The position numbers and the translations under genes are program-made. Shown here piece after piece: positions 1-12,270 of a DNA stretch of 64,000 bases; within the stretch, counting starts at the first letter, position 1, and every line of letters starts with the position of its first letter. The notes under the pieces are model-generated. The model was not told the DNA's origin and ran no database searches. It worked only from the letters and a program-made list of their open reading frames with translations. This stretch comes from Brevibacterium sanguinis (lineage in GTDB: Bacteria; Actinomycetota; Actinomycetes; Actinomycetales; Brevibacteriaceae): NCBI RefSeq assembly GCF_003315415.1, contig NZ_QNSB01000003.1:310001-374000 (forward strand), read 5' to 3'.

Positions 1-393
1 CTCGGCCACCCCGTCGACGAACCCGACACCATCGCCACGGCGATCCGGATCGGCAAGCCCGCCAGCTGGGACCAGGCCATCGAGGCCCGGGACTCCTCCG
101 GGGGCCTCATCGACTCGGTCACGGACGAGGAGATCCTCGCCGCGCACAAGGTCCTCTCGCGGCAGGAGGGGATCTTCGTCGAACCCGGGTCCGCCGCCTC
201 GGTGGCCGGTCTGCTCAAGATGTCGGCCGCCGGCAGGGTCCCGGCCGGGGCGACGATCGCCGTCACCGTCACCGGACACGGGCTCAAGGACCCCGCCTGG
301 GCCCTGCACACCGAGGACGGTTCGGCCATCGAGCCGATCCGGGTCCCCGTCGATGCGGTCAGCGCCGCACGGGCACTGGGGCTCGAGGCTTGA
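1..393 (+). CDS. thrC: Threonine synthase, C-terminal part (cut by window edge)
   Basis: The open frame enters from the left edge and ends at a TGA at 391-393, giving about 130 residues. The sequence matches the C-terminal half of PLP-dependent threonine synthase, including a segment with SRQEGIFVEPGSAASVAG, which in this family holds the serine/glycine-rich PLP-domain region, and a C-terminal TVTGHGLKDP block. The enzyme converts O-phosphohomoserine to threonine in the cytoplasm. The next gene, homoserine kinase, makes its substrate, and the two reading frames meet at the stop codon, as expected of a thr operon. The N-terminal domain and promoter lie outside the window. Confidence 0.93.
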   Translation, partial: LGHPVDEPDTIATAIRIGKPASWDQAIEARDSSGGLIDSVTDEEILAAHKVLSRQEGIFVEPGSAASVAGLLKMSAAGRVPAGATIAVTVTGHGLKDPAWALHTEDGSAIEPIRVPVDAVSAARALGLEA

Positions 394-395
394 GC

Positions 396-1298
396 GTGTC
401 ACTGACCATCGAGGTGCCCGCCACCTCGGCGAACCTCGGCCCCGGCTACGACTCGTTCGGCATCGCCCTGGGCCTGTGCGACACCCTGACCGTGACGATC
501 CACGACGACGAGGTCGACCCGGCCGACTGCGTGAGCGTGACGGGTGAGAGCGCCGAGTCCCTGCCCCGGGACCGCTCCCACCTCGTCATGCGCGTCCTCT
601 GCGATGTCCTCGCCGCCGAGTACGGCGCCGCGGTGACCGGCCTCGCCGAGCGGCTGCGCCTCGAGTGCGTCAACCGGATCCCCCACTCGCGGGGTCTCGG
701 CTCCTCCGCGGCGGCGGTCGTGGCCGGCGTCGCCCTGGCCGGTGCCGTCGCCGAGCACTGCGGGGCCGCCGGGCTCCCGCGCGAGCGCGTCCTCGAACTC
801 GCCACCGACCTCGAGGGACATCCCGACAATGCGGCGCCGGCGATCTTCGGCGGGCTGACGATCGCGCTGTCGGCCCCGGCCCGCGCTTGGCGCATCCCCG
901 TGCACACGGTCACCGACGTCACCGTGATCGTCCCCGAGTCCCGGCTCGACACCGCGATCGCCCGATCGCTCATGCCGGCCTCCGTCGAGCACGAGATCGC
1001 CGCGGAGAACTCCGCCCGGACGGGACTGCTCGTCCACGGCTTCACCTCCGACGCCGCGGTGCTCATGGATGCGACGGCCGATCTCCTCCACCAGGAGTTC
1101 CGCCGGGAGGCGTATCCCGAATCGATGGACCTCGTCGACCGGCTCCGCGCCGCCGGGCATCCCGCCGTGATCTCCGGTGCCGGGCCGACCGTCCTCGTCC
1201 TCTCCGATTCCGTCGACCCGTCCTTCGCACCGGCGTCGACGTCTCTCATCCGCACCTCTGTTGACCTCGCAGGATACCGCATCGCACGGAGCCGATGA
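396..1298 (+). CDS. thrB: Homoserine kinase
   Basis: The product is a GHMP-family kinase of about 300 residues that phosphorylates homoserine with ATP in threonine synthesis. An N-terminal PATSANLGPGYDSFG block, the glycine/serine-rich ATP loop with GLGSSAAA at about residues 100-107, and a C-terminal SGAGPTVLVL block are all present and in family order. A TTG at 390 overlaps the thrC stop. I prefer the GTG at 396, which has GAGG about 8 bases upstream. It is coupled to thrC and the length is normal for the family. Confidence 0.94.
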   Translation: MSLTIEVPATSANLGPGYDSFGIALGLCDTLTVTIHDDEVDPADCVSVTGESAESLPRDRSHLVMRVLCDVLAAEYGAAVTGLAERLRLECVNRIPHSRGLGSSAAAVVAGVALAGAVAEHCGAAGLPRERVLELATDLEGHPDNAAPAIFGGLTIALSAPARAWRIPVHTVTDVTVIVPESRLDTAIARSLMPASVEHEIAAENSARTGLLVHGFTSDAAVLMDATADLLHQEFRREAYPESMDLVDRLRAAGHPAVISGAGPTVLVLSDSVDPSFAPASTSLIRTSVDLAGYRIARSR

Positions 1299-1522
1299 GC
1301 GCGAATTCGCGTCAGCGGCACCAAGAGAGTAAACTGATCGTGTTCCGATCGTGAACGGATTGAGCGCCTTTCAGATGCAAGCTCGATCGAGTGTCACATT
1401 CCCTGGAACGCCTCCTGCTCATTCTTCAGCAGGTGATCTTTCACAATGCACCGCCAGGGTGTTTCCGTCGCCGTGAGTACTACGGCTCTTGCCGCACGGC
1501 CGAATGAGGGAGAAAGACCTTC
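1299..1522. promoter_or_regulatory. Leader region upstream of rho
   Basis: This 224-base stretch has no convincing gene. It contains a short perfect hairpin (6-bp arms CCTGCT and AGCAGG, 1414-1433) and ends with the purine-rich GAGGGAGAAAG ribosome binding site of rho. Such a leader would be a natural place for the rho promoter and for autoregulation by Rho, which is known in other bacteria. That role here is inference. I do not see a clear sigma-70-type promoter. Confidence 0.3.
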
Positions 1523-3520
1523 GTGTCTGAAACCACTACTCAAGATTCCGCACCACGCACAGGCAGCCTGACCGCACTGCGTCTTCCCCAACTGCAGGAG
1601 ATGGCAGCGGGTCTGGGAATCAAGGGGTACCGTCGCCTTCGCAAAAGCGAACTGATCGACGCCATCAAGAACTCCCAGGGCTCCGGCGCGCAGAGCGCCC
1701 CGAGCACCCCTTCCCAGGCTCCCGCTCCCGCTGCGGAGACCGCCGCTCCCGCCGCCCAGACCGCTGCCCCGTCCGAGACCGCGACGTCGACCGAGAGCTC
1801 CGCTCCCGCCGAGGCGACCGCGCCCAAGCGTCGAAACCGCCGCAACGGCGCCGATCAGGCCACCGAGACCGCACCCGCCGAGGAATCGACCGAGTCCTCC
1901 GAGGCGAGCGGCTCCGAGACGACCCAGACCGGCGAGGGCCAGCGCTCCCGCCGCAGCCGCACCCGTCGGGGCGGCTCGCGCACCGAGGGCGCCGAGTCCG
2001 GCGACGACTCCGGCGAGGAGCGCGACGACCGCGGCAACGGCCGCCGCAGTCGTCAGGGCGAGGACACCGAACGCCAGGCCGATCGCCGCGACCGCGACGA
2101 CGACGACAGCGCAGGCGACCGCCGCGGCAACGATCGCCGCAGCCGCCAGGGCGACGACGAGCGCGGCGGCGACCGCGACGAGCGCAATGGCAACGGCCGC
2201 CGCGGACGCGGCAACGACGACAACGATCGCCGCGGCCGCGGAAACGACGACAACGATCGCCGGGGTCGCGGCAACGACGACGACGAGCGCGGCAACCGCC
2301 GCGGACGCGGTCGGGACCGCAAGCGCCGCGGGCGCGGAGGCGACGAGCCCGAGATCCGCAGCGATGACGTGCTCATCCCCGTCGGCGGCATCCTCGACGT
2401 CCACGACAACTACGCTTTCCTCCGCACCTCGGGCTACCTGCCCGGACCCAACGACGTCTACGTCTCGGCCTCGATGGTGCGCAAGAACGGCCTGCGCAAG
2501 GGCGACGCCGTCGCCGGCGCCATCCGCCAGCAGCGCGAGAACGACCGCGGCGGCAAGCGGGAGAAGTTCGACGCCCTCGTCCGCCTCGACTCCGTCAACG
2601 GACTGACCGTCGACGACGCGAAGGGCCGCGTCGAGTTCTCGAAGCTCACCCCGCTCTACCCCCAGGAGCGCCTGCGCCTGGAGACGAACGCGAAGATCAC
2701 CTCGACGCGGCTCATCGACCTCGTCACCCCGATCGGCAAGGGCCAGCGCGGACTCATCGTCGCGCCCCCGAAGGCCGGCAAGACGACGATCATGCAGCAG
2801 GTCGCCAATGCGATCACCGCGAACAATCCCGATGTCCACCTCATGGTCGTCCTCGTCGACGAACGGCCCGAAGAGGTCACGGACATGCAGCGCGCGGTGC
2901 AGGGCGAGGTCATCGCCTCGACCTTCGACCGTCCCGCCGACGACCACACGACGATCGCCGAACTCGCGATCGAGCGCGCCAAGCGCCTCGTCGAGATGGG
3001 GTCGAACGTCGTCGTCCTCCTCGACAACATCACCCGACTGGCCCGCGCCTACAACATCGCGCAGCCGGCCTCGGGCCGGATCCTCTCCGGCGGTGTCGAC
3101 GCGAACGCCCTCTACCCGCCGAAGAAGTTCTTCGGCGCCGCCCGCAACATCGAGGGCGGCGGCTCGCTGACGATCCTCGCCACCGCCCTCGTCGAGACCG
3201 GGTCGAAGATGGACGAGGTCATCTTCGAGGAGTTCAAGGGCACCGGCAACATGGAGCTGCGCCTGAGCCGCCACCTCGCCGACAAGCGCATCTTCCCGGC
3301 CATCGACGTCAACGCGTCGAGCACCCGTCGTGAGGAGATGCTCATGACGCCGGAGGAGACCAAGGTGATGTGGAAGCTGCGTCGCCTCCTCTCGGGCCTC
3401 GAGCAGCAGCAGGCCGTCGAGCTCCTCATGTCCAAGCTCAAGGAGACCGGCTCGAACGCCGAGTTCCTCATGCAGGTGCAGAAGACGACGCCGCTGCCGA
3501 AGTCCTCGACCGACGAGTGA
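1523..3520 (+). CDS. rho: Transcription termination factor Rho
   Basis: The hexameric RNA-dependent ATPase ends transcription of untranslated RNA. Residues 1-50 form the N-terminal helical Rho domain ([20 protein letters not shown]). About residues 55-275 are a low-complexity insertion rich in Ala/Glu and then Arg/Asp/Gly/Asn. The OB-fold RNA-binding domain follows ([14 protein letters not shown], near 290). The ATPase core has the P-loop APPKAGKTT near 415 and [15 protein letters not shown] near 497. At 665 residues it is far longer than the 419-residue E. coli protein, but such extended Rho proteins are typical of Actinomycetes. The GTG start has a strong GAGGGAG site. prfA follows after one base. 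Confidence 0.97.
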   Translation: MSETTTQDSAPRTGSLTALRLPQLQEMAAGLGIKGYRRLRKSELIDAIKNSQGSGAQSAPSTPSQAPAPAAETAAPAAQTAAPSETATSTESSAPAEATAPKRRNRRNGADQATETAPAEESTESSEASGSETTQTGEGQRSRRSRTRRGGSRTEGAESGDDSGEERDDRGNGRRSRQGEDTERQADRRDRDDDDSAGDRRGNDRRSRQGDDERGGDRDERNGNGRRGRGNDDNDRRGRGNDDNDRRGRGNDDDERGNRRGRGRDRKRRGRGGDEPEIRSDDVLIPVGGILDVHDNYAFLRTSGYLPGPNDVYVSASMVRKNGLRKGDAVAGAIRQQRENDRGGKREKFDALVRLDSVNGLTVDDAKGRVEFSKLTPLYPQERLRLETNAKITSTRLIDLVTPIGKGQRGLIVAPPKAGKTTIMQQVANAITANNPDVHLMVVLVDERPEEVTDMQRAVQGEVIASTFDRPADDHTTIAELAIERAKRLVEMGSNVVVLLDNITRLARAYNIAQPASGRILSGGVDANALYPPKKFFGAARNIEGGGSLTILATALVETGSKMDEVIFEEFKGTGNMELRLSRHLADKRIFPAIDVNASSTRREEMLMTPEETKVMWKLRRLLSGLEQQQAVELLMSKLKETGSNAEFLMQVQKTTPLPKSSTDE

Positions 3521-3521
3521 G

Positions 3522-4601
3522 ATGAGCGACGACGACACCCTGCGCGCCAGCCTCGGCGTGCTGCTCGATGAGCACGCACGCCTCCAGGAGGAGCTCTCGG
3601 ACCCGGCCGTGCATGCGGATGCCGGCCGGGCCAAGAAGCTGAGCCGACGCTACTCCGAACTGGAGAAGGTGGCGGCGGCCGCGCGCCGGTACGAGCAGAT
3701 CGGCGAGGACCTCGCCGCGGCCCAGGAGTTCGCCGCGGAGGACCCCGACTTCGCCGAGGAGGTCGCCCGTCTGCGTGCCGAGCACGCGGACGTCGCGGCG
3801 GAGCTCGGGGACCTGCTCGTGCCCAGCGATCCCGATGACGCGCGCGACGCGATCATCGAGATCAAGGCCGGCGAAGGTGGGGACGAGTCGGCGCTGTTCG
3901 CCGGCGACCTGCTGCGGATGTACCAGCGCTGGATCGACTCCCGCGGCTGGTCGGCGCAGATCCTCGACGCCACGCACTCCGACCTCGGTGGATACAAGGA
4001 CGTCACCGTCGCCGTCAAGGCCAGGGACACCGGCGCCTACGGGTGGCTGAAGTTCGAAGGGGGAGTCCACCGGGTCCAGCGGGTCCCGGTGACCGAGTCC
4101 CAGGGGCGCATCCACACCTCGGCCGCGGGCGTCCTCGTCTTCCCCGAGGTCGACGAGCCCGAGGAGATCCACCTCGACGACAGCGAGCTGCGCATCGACG
4201 TCTACCGGTCGTCGGGCCCCGGCGGGCAGTCGGTGAACACGACGGACTCGGCAGTGCGCATCACCCATCTGCCGACGGGGATCACGGCGAGCTGCCAGAA
4301 CGAGAAGTCCCAGCTGCAGAACAAGGAAGCCGCGATGCGGATGCTGCGGGCCCGGATCCTGGCCAAGCAGGCCGAGGAGGCCGCTGCCGAAGCCGCCGAC
4401 ATCCGGCGCTCCCAGGTCCGCACCGTCGACCGCTCGGAGCGGATCCGGACGTACAACTTCCCGGAGAACCGGATCACCGACCATCGCACGGGCTACAAGG
4501 CCTACAACCTCGACCAGGTGCTCGCCGGCGACCTCGACCCCGTCATCGCCTCCTGCCGCGACGCCGACAAGGCGGCCCGGCTCGATGCCCTCGGGGACTG
4601 A
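3522..4601 (+). CDS. prfA: Peptide chain release factor 1
   Basis: RF1 recognises UAA and UAG and triggers release of the finished peptide on the ribosome. The class signature GGQ is at residues 234-236 within [17 protein letters not shown], and the PVT tripeptide that distinguishes RF1 from RF2 is in [13 protein letters not shown]. At 359 residues the length is normal. It starts one base after the rho stop, and the gene after it (prmC) methylates the glutamine of this GGQ motif, a very common pairing. Confidence 0.97.
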   Translation: MSDDDTLRASLGVLLDEHARLQEELSDPAVHADAGRAKKLSRRYSELEKVAAAARRYEQIGEDLAAAQEFAAEDPDFAEEVARLRAEHADVAAELGDLLVPSDPDDARDAIIEIKAGEGGDESALFAGDLLRMYQRWIDSRGWSAQILDATHSDLGGYKDVTVAVKARDTGAYGWLKFEGGVHRVQRVPVTESQGRIHTSAAGVLVFPEVDEPEEIHLDDSELRIDVYRSSGPGGQSVNTTDSAVRITHLPTGITASCQNEKSQLQNKEAAMRMLRARILAKQAEEAAAEAADIRRSQVRTVDRSERIRTYNFPENRITDHRTGYKAYNLDQVLAGDLDPVIASCRDADKAARLDALGD

Positions 4602-4602
4602 G

Positions 4603-5538
4603 ATGGATCACGTTCCCGCGCTGTCGGCCGCCGACGTCCCGCAGGCCCTGCGGGCGGCGGCCGGGATCCTCGCCAAGGGGGGAGTCGCGAGCCCCGAGAC
4701 CGACGCCTCGGCGCTGCTCGCCCACGCCTGGGGCATCGAGGTCCGCGAGCTGTCCCGCAGGCGCCTGTTCGCCGAGGCGGTGCCGGCCGCCGTGCTCACC
4801 GACTTCGCCGAGCTCATCGCCCGCCGCGGGACGCGGGTCCCGCTCCAGCACCTGACCGGTTCCGCGGCGTTCCGCCGCCTCGACCTCCTCGTCGGCCCCG
4901 GCGTCTTCGTGCCTCGCCCGGAGACCGAGCTCCTCGTCACCGAGCTGCTCGCCGAACTCGAGCGGCTCGACGAGCGGCTCGATCGTGACGGTGACAGCGC
5001 CCCCTTCGTCATCGACCTGTGCTCGGGATCGGGGGCGATCGCGCTGTCGGTGGCCCACGAACACCCCCGCGTGCGCGTCCTCGGCATCGAACGTGAACCG
5101 GCGGCCCTCGAGTGGTCGCTGCGGAACCGGGAGCGCGTCGCGGTCGGCGCCTCGACGGTCGACTTCGTCCGCGGCGACGCGACCGCGGTGGTCGGCGACC
5201 GTCCCGATCTGCGCTCGAGCGCCGACGTGGTCGTGACCAATCCGCCCTACGTGCCCGACGACGCCCGCCCGCGCGAGCCCGAGGTCGCCGACCACGATCC
5301 CGCCGCCGCGCTCTACGGGGGAGCCGGGGGCCTCGAGATCCCCGCGCTCATCATCGACCAGGCCGAGAAGCTCCTGCGCCCCGGGGGCCTCCTCCTCATG
5401 GAGCACGGCGAGGAGCAGGGGGCCGGCGTGCGCGAGCTCATCGCCGCCACGGCCAGCCTGAGAGGCGCGCGGACCGCGCAGGACTACACTGGACGCGACC
5501 GCTTCACCGTCGCCCGTCGCACCGGCGACGATCGCTGA
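4603..5538 (+). CDS. prmC: Release factor glutamine methyltransferase PrmC
   Basis: This SAM-dependent enzyme methylates the GGQ glutamine of release factors. The SAM-binding motif is in VIDLCSGSGAIALSVA and the diagnostic active-site NPPY motif is at residues 213-216. I chose the ATG at 4603, one base after the prfA stop, over an upstream in-frame start inside prfA. This gives 311 residues, slightly longer than E. coli HemK/PrmC (277). A 66-base gap separates it from the next gene. Confidence 0.95.
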   Translation: MDHVPALSAADVPQALRAAAGILAKGGVASPETDASALLAHAWGIEVRELSRRRLFAEAVPAAVLTDFAELIARRGTRVPLQHLTGSAAFRRLDLLVGPGVFVPRPETELLVTELLAELERLDERLDRDGDSAPFVIDLCSGSGAIALSVAHEHPRVRVLGIEREPAALEWSLRNRERVAVGASTVDFVRGDATAVVGDRPDLRSSADVVVTNPPYVPDDARPREPEVADHDPAAALYGGAGGLEIPALIIDQAEKLLRPGGLLLMEHGEEQGAGVRELIAATASLRGARTAQDYTGRDRFTVARRTGDDR

Positions 5539-5604
5539 GAGCCGGTCCCGAGCGCGAGCTCGGTCCTTCGACCACTGCCGAACGAGATTCGAAACGGGGA
5601 GTTC

Positions 5605-6255
5605 GTGTCCAGACGATTCGACGTCACTCACACCGATATCCGGGATCTGGTCCTCGACGAATGCGCCCGGGTCGCCGAGGCGGGCAACCTGCTCGTCATC
5701 CCCACCGACACGGTCTACGGGATCGCCGCCGACGCCTTCAGCGCCTCGGCGGTGGCCGCGCTGCTGGCGGCCAAGGGCCGGGGCCGGGACATGCCGCCCC
5801 CGGTGCTCGTGCCGCGTGCCGAGACGGTCTTCGGTCTCGTCGACGGCGTCGACGAGCGGATGCTCGCCCTCACCGGCCGCTTCTGGCCGGGACCGCTGAC
5901 GATCATCGCGAACGCGCAGCCCTCCCTCGACTGGGACCTCGGGGAGACCCATGGGACCGTGGCCGTGCGGATGCCCGACGACGAGGCGGCGCTGGCGCTG
6001 CTGTCGCGGACCGGGCCCCTGGCCGTCTCGAGCGCCAACACCACCGGAGCGCCGGCGGCGACGACCGTCGACGAGGCCGAGGCGATGCTCGGGGACTCCG
6101 TCGACATCTACCTCGACGGCGGTGAGCGCACCTCGGGGCTCGCCTCGACGATCGTCGATCTCAGCGGTGACGTGCCGCGGATCGTCCGGCGCGGTCCCAT
6201 CGACGCCGAGGAGCTGCGCGAGGTCATCGGCGAGCTGACGGATCAGGCCGGCTGA
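5605..6255 (+). CDS. tsaC: L-threonylcarbamoyladenylate synthase (Sua5/YciO/YrdC family)
   Basis: The enzyme makes threonylcarbamoyl-AMP from threonine, bicarbonate and ATP, the first step of the t6A37 modification of ANN-decoding tRNAs. The family start NLLVIPTDTVYGIAADAF, the KGRGRDMPPPVLV segment (KxRP-type site) and SSANTTGAPAAT are all visible. At 216 residues it is the short form without the C-terminal Sua5 domain. The GTG start follows GGGGAG. It sits right after prmC, a common actinobacterial order, and directly abuts the next gene. Confidence 0.93.
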   Translation: MSRRFDVTHTDIRDLVLDECARVAEAGNLLVIPTDTVYGIAADAFSASAVAALLAAKGRGRDMPPPVLVPRAETVFGLVDGVDERMLALTGRFWPGPLTIIANAQPSLDWDLGETHGTVAVRMPDDEAALALLSRTGPLAVSSANTTGAPAATTVDEAEAMLGDSVDIYLDGGERTSGLASTIVDLSGDVPRIVRRGPIDAEELREVIGELTDQAG

Positions 6256-7365
6256 GTGCGCGCCTACCTCTTCATCCTCATCGTCTCCGCGCTCGTCGCC
6301 TACCTGCTCACCCCGATGGTGCGCCGGGTCGCCGAGCGCGGGCACATCTTCTCTCCTCTGCGGGAGAGGGATGTGCACTCCGTCCCCACGCCGAGGCTGG
6401 GCGGAGTGGCGATGTTCGGTGGAGTGGCCGTGGGCCTCGTGTTCGCCTCCCAGACCCCGTTCCTCCAGCGGATCTTCGTCGACATGGGCCCGATCATCGG
6501 GGTCGCCGGCGCGGCGCTCCTCCTGTGCCTGCTCGGGGTCATCGACGACATCTGGGACCTCCACTGGATCACGAAGCTGGCCGGGCAGGCGCTGGCCGCG
6601 GGCTTCATGGCGATCAACGGCGTCGCCCTGCTGTCGATCCCCTTCGGGGGAGTGATCATCGGCTCCCCGCGGATGTCGATCATCATCACCATCCTCGTCG
6701 TCCTCGTGACGATCAACGCGGTCAACTTCGTCGACGGGCTCGACGGTCTCGCCGCCGGCGTCGTCGCGATCGGCGGCAGCGCCTTCTTCATCTACTCCTA
6801 CTGGCTGGCTCGTGACGCCTCACCGGACTCGTACGCCAACCTCGCCTCGCTCATCATCGCGATCCTCGTCGGAGCGTGCCTCGGATTCCTGCCCCACAAC
6901 TTCAATCCCGCCCGGATCTTCATGGGTGACTCCGGGTCGATGCTCATCGGACTGCTGCTCGCGGCCTCGACCATCCGGGTCACCGGCCAGGTCGACCCCG
7001 CGCTCATCGGCCCCGACCGGGTCTTCGCGACCTACCTGCCCATCATCCTGCCCGTCGCCGTGATGTTCCTGCCGCTGCTCGACCTCGGACTGGCCGTCGT
7101 GCGCCGGCTGCTGGCCGGGCAGTCGCCGTTCTCGGCCGACGCCAAGCACCTCCACCACCGGATGCTGCGGCTGGGCCACTCGCACGCCCGGGCCGTGCTC
7201 ATCCTCTACACGTGGACCGCGCTCATCGCCTTCGGCTCCGTGATGCTCCTGCTCCTGCCGTGGCTCTCGGTCCTCATCATCATCGGCGGACTGTTCGCCA
7301 TCACCCTCGTCTTCACCTTCTACCCGCTGAGAGCACGCCAGAGAGCCAGAGAGGAGATCTCGTGA
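6256..7365 (+). CDS. wecA: Undecaprenyl-phosphate sugar-1-phosphate transferase (WecA/Rfe-like, MraY superfamily)
   Basis: This polytopic membrane enzyme moves a sugar-1-phosphate, probably GlcNAc-1-P, from a UDP-sugar to a polyprenyl phosphate to start a cell wall polymer. About ten hydrophobic helices are interrupted by family motifs: VHSVPTPRLGG, the Mg-binding LGVIDDIWDL, NAVNFVDGLDGLAAG, FNPARIFMGDSGSM and KHLHHRMLRLGH. The GTG start begins directly after the Sua5 stop. In mycobacteria the equivalent gene (rfe/wecA) also lies just upstream of the ATP synthase genes and starts arabinogalactan linker synthesis. Whether this host makes that polymer cannot be told here. Confidence 0.9.
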   Translation: MRAYLFILIVSALVAYLLTPMVRRVAERGHIFSPLRERDVHSVPTPRLGGVAMFGGVAVGLVFASQTPFLQRIFVDMGPIIGVAGAALLLCLLGVIDDIWDLHWITKLAGQALAAGFMAINGVALLSIPFGGVIIGSPRMSIIITILVVLVTINAVNFVDGLDGLAAGVVAIGGSAFFIYSYWLARDASPDSYANLASLIIAILVGACLGFLPHNFNPARIFMGDSGSMLIGLLLAASTIRVTGQVDPALIGPDRVFATYLPIILPVAVMFLPLLDLGLAVVRRLLAGQSPFSADAKHLHHRMLRLGHSHARAVLILYTWTALIAFGSVMLLLLPWLSVLIIIGGLFAITLVFTFYPLRARQRAREEIS

Positions 7366-7823
7366 CCGCAGACCCCGGCCAGCCGAGACCGCATCGACAG
7401 GAGACCGCCGTCGAGGCGGCATGGACCCGGGTGTGGAAGGCCCTGCTCATCCGCGGCTCGCTCCTCGTCCTCGCCGTCGCGCTCCTGGGGATGGGGGTCG
7501 GGTGCCTCGTGTCGGGCATCCCCGGCCTCCTCGGTGGGGCCGTCGGCGGGGGACTGGCGGCGGTGTTCATCCTCATCACCCTCATCGTCATGTACCTCGG
7601 CCGCAACCTCGGCCTGACGACGATCGCCGGGTTCCTCGGGATCGGCTTCCTGTTCAAGGCCTTCATCTTCATGATCGTCATCTGGCGGCTGCGGGATGCG
7701 GCCTGGCTCGACGGGACCGTCGCTTTCTTCACGATCGTCGCGGCCGTCATCGGCAGCTCGCTGGTCGAGGCGCTGACCGTGGTCAGGGGCCGCGTCCCCT
7801 ACGTCGATCCCGAGGCGAGATGA
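7362..7823 (+). CDS. AtpI-like small membrane protein upstream of ATP synthase
   Basis: This is a 153-residue protein with a charged N-terminus and four hydrophobic segments (about residues 28-50, 53-75, 81-105 and 117-138). It overlaps the wecA-like gene by four bases (GTGA). The position just upstream of atpB is that of AtpI, which in other bacteria assists assembly of the c-ring, and the four-helix layout agrees. The sequence itself is poorly conserved, so the AtpI assignment rests on topology and location. A 206-base gap follows before atpB. Confidence 0.6.
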   Translation: MTADPGQPRPHRQETAVEAAWTRVWKALLIRGSLLVLAVALLGMGVGCLVSGIPGLLGGAVGGGLAAVFILITLIVMYLGRNLGLTTIAGFLGIGFLFKAFIFMIVIWRLRDAAWLDGTVAFFTIVAAVIGSSLVEALTVVRGRVPYVDPEAR

Positions 7824-7882
7824 CGGCCGGACGCCGCGCTCCGACGCGGCTGACAGCCTCTTGTCAGCGAGAACTGATGGAT

Positions 7883-7912
7883 TTGTCGGTTACTCTCTAC
7901 AGTTGGTAGAGT
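7883..7912 (+). promoter_or_regulatory. Candidate promoter of the ATP synthase operon
   Basis: TTGTCG (7883-7888) and TAGAGT (7907-7912) are spaced by 18 bases, a fair match to sigma-70-type -35 and -10 boxes in the only long gap before atpB. The boxes overlap a partial inverted repeat, TACTCT against AGAGTA. The assignment comes from pattern and position only. Confidence 0.35.
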
Positions 7913-7976
7913 AGACGAGGTGCTGGAGCCGGTCGTCGCTCCATGTCGCTCCTGAACCACAAGCCACGCAATGACT

Positions 7977-7994
7977 GCCTGGCTTCGGCCAGGC
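7977..7994 (+). promoter_or_regulatory. Stable UUCG-type hairpin in the atpB leader
   Basis: GCCTGGC and GCCAGGC form a perfect 7-bp stem closed by a TTCG tetraloop, about 35 bases before the atpB start. There is no T-run after it, so it is more likely an mRNA leader structure or processing element than a terminator. Confidence 0.45.
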
Positions 7995-8029
7995 CTCAAG
8001 GCCCCTGACCATGGGAGAGTAATACAAAC

Positions 8030-9150
<1,121 letters not shown>

Positions 9151-9161
9151 GGCATTAAGAC

Positions 9162-9722
9162 ATGACTCCGGTGCAAATCCTCGCAGCGACCGAGGGCGGC
9201 GGGAACCCGCTGGTCCCCGCGCTGTATGACATCGTCTGGAGTGCCGTCTGTCTTGCGATCGTCTTCCTGGTCGTCTGGAAGTACGTCCTCCCGGCCTTCA
9301 ACAAGACCCTCGACGAACGCGCCGAGCGCATTCAGGGTGGGATCGAGAAGGCCGAGAAGGTGCAGGCCGAAGCCGATGCGGCTCTGGCCGAGTATCAGAA
9401 GCAGCTCGCCGACGGTCGTGCGGAAGCCGCACGACTGCGCGCCGAGGCTCAAGAAGAAGGCGCACAGATCATCGCCGACATGAAGGCCCAGGCTCACGCC
9501 GAGGCCGATCGGATCATCGCCTCGGCGCAGTCGCAGATCGAGGCGGAACGACAGGCCGCCATGGTCTCGCTGCGCTCCGAGGTGGGCACGCTCGCCACGG
9601 ACCTCGCGTCGCGCATCGTCGGCGAATCGCTGTCCGATGACCAGCGTGCGGCCAATGTGGTCGACCGCTTCATCTCGGATCTCGAGTCCCAGTCCACCGC
9701 CGCGCCGGTCAAGGGGGCGTGA
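9162..9722 (+). CDS. atpF: F-type ATP synthase subunit b
   Basis: This peripheral stalk subunit has one N-terminal membrane helix (about residues 22-42, IVWSAVCLAIVFLVVWKYVL) followed by a long, charged alpha-helical coiled coil. At 186 residues the length is typical. The stop overlaps the start of atpH (TGATG), so the two are translationally coupled; in the assembled enzyme b and delta bind each other. Confidence 0.95.
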   Translation: MTPVQILAATEGGGNPLVPALYDIVWSAVCLAIVFLVVWKYVLPAFNKTLDERAERIQGGIEKAEKVQAEADAALAEYQKQLADGRAEAARLRAEAQEEGAQIIADMKAQAHAEADRIIASAQSQIEAERQAAMVSLRSEVGTLATDLASRIVGESLSDDQRAANVVDRFISDLESQSTAAPVKGA

Positions 9723-10528
9723 TGCTCCAGTCGAGCAGACTGTCCCTGCAGACCGTTCTCGAGACCGCCAACTCCGAGATCTCGCGCGGCGACGCCCGCG
9801 AGTTCGGCGAGGGCGTGCTGGCCGTGGTCGCGGTTCTCGCCGAGAACGTGGCGCTGCGCAAGATCTTGGCCGACTCCTCGGAGTCCGCCGAGAAGAAGCA
9901 GCAGCTGCTGCGGACTCTGTTCTCGACTCGCACCACGGACGCCGTTCTGCGCCTGGCCGAGAAGGCCGTCGGCCTGCGCTGGGCCCGGACCCAGGACTTG
10001 GTCACGAGCATCGAGGTCGCCGGTGTCACGGCGATCGCGGCTCATGCTCAGGCAGAGGGTCGCCTCGGCCAGGTGGAGGAAGAGGTCTTCCGCTTCGCCC
10101 GTCTGCTCGAGAGCGACCACGATCTCGCTCGCGCCCTCGACTCGGACGCCGGCGCCGAGACCAAGCGCGAACTGATTGCGAACCTGCTGGACGGCAAGGC
10201 CCATCGGGCCACCATCACCCTGATCGAGCAGGCTGCCGTGCACCCGCGCGGACTGCGCGTGGCAATCGCCCTCGATCAGTACAGCGACGTGCTCGCCGCA
10301 CGTCAGCAGCGCTCGGTCGCCGAGGTCACGGTCGCCGCTCCACTGAGCGAGTCCCAGACCGAGAGGCTCCAAGCCGCTCTGGCGAAGGCCTACGGTCGCG
10401 AGCTCGTCCTCAACGTCCAGATCGATCCCACCGTCATCGGCGGCGCTCGGGTGCAGGTCGGCGATGAGGTGATGAACGCGACGGTCGCCGATCGTCTCGC
10501 AGAAGTACACCGCAGGCTCACCCGCTGA
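9722..10528 (+). CDS. atpH: F-type ATP synthase subunit delta
   Basis: Subunit delta joins the peripheral stalk to the top of the alpha3beta3 head. The C-terminal OSCP/delta signature is clear ([19 protein letters not shown] followed by a [15 protein letters not shown] block). At 268 residues it is longer than the E. coli subunit (177), as in many actinobacteria, because of an extended N-terminal helical region. I use the ATG at 9722 over an overlapping GTG at 9719. Confidence 0.94.
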   Translation: MLQSSRLSLQTVLETANSEISRGDAREFGEGVLAVVAVLAENVALRKILADSSESAEKKQQLLRTLFSTRTTDAVLRLAEKAVGLRWARTQDLVTSIEVAGVTAIAAHAQAEGRLGQVEEEVFRFARLLESDHDLARALDSDAGAETKRELIANLLDGKAHRATITLIEQAAVHPRGLRVAIALDQYSDVLAARQQRSVAEVTVAAPLSESQTERLQAALAKAYGRELVLNVQIDPTVIGGARVQVGDEVMNATVADRLAEVHRRLTR

Positions 10529-10604
10529 GCGTCGGTTCGCAGTCAACAGGCGGCCCATCGGTCGCCGGACACAAGTTCTGAGTAAAAGGAAGCAGGGAAA
10601 CCAG

Positions 10605-12239
<1,635 letters not shown>

Positions 12240-12270
12240 CTCTGATCCGTAACAGCGAAAGGAAGAACTG

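Noticed and set aside
1394..3634. 746-codon open frame on the minus strand opposite rho
   Set aside because: It is antisense to the clear rho gene and low complexity (Ala/Val-rich mirrored Rho insertion); a known high-GC artefact.
4543..6564. 673-codon minus-strand frame opposite prmC and the Sua5-type gene
   Set aside because: It crosses several well-supported plus-strand genes and shows no protein-like pattern.
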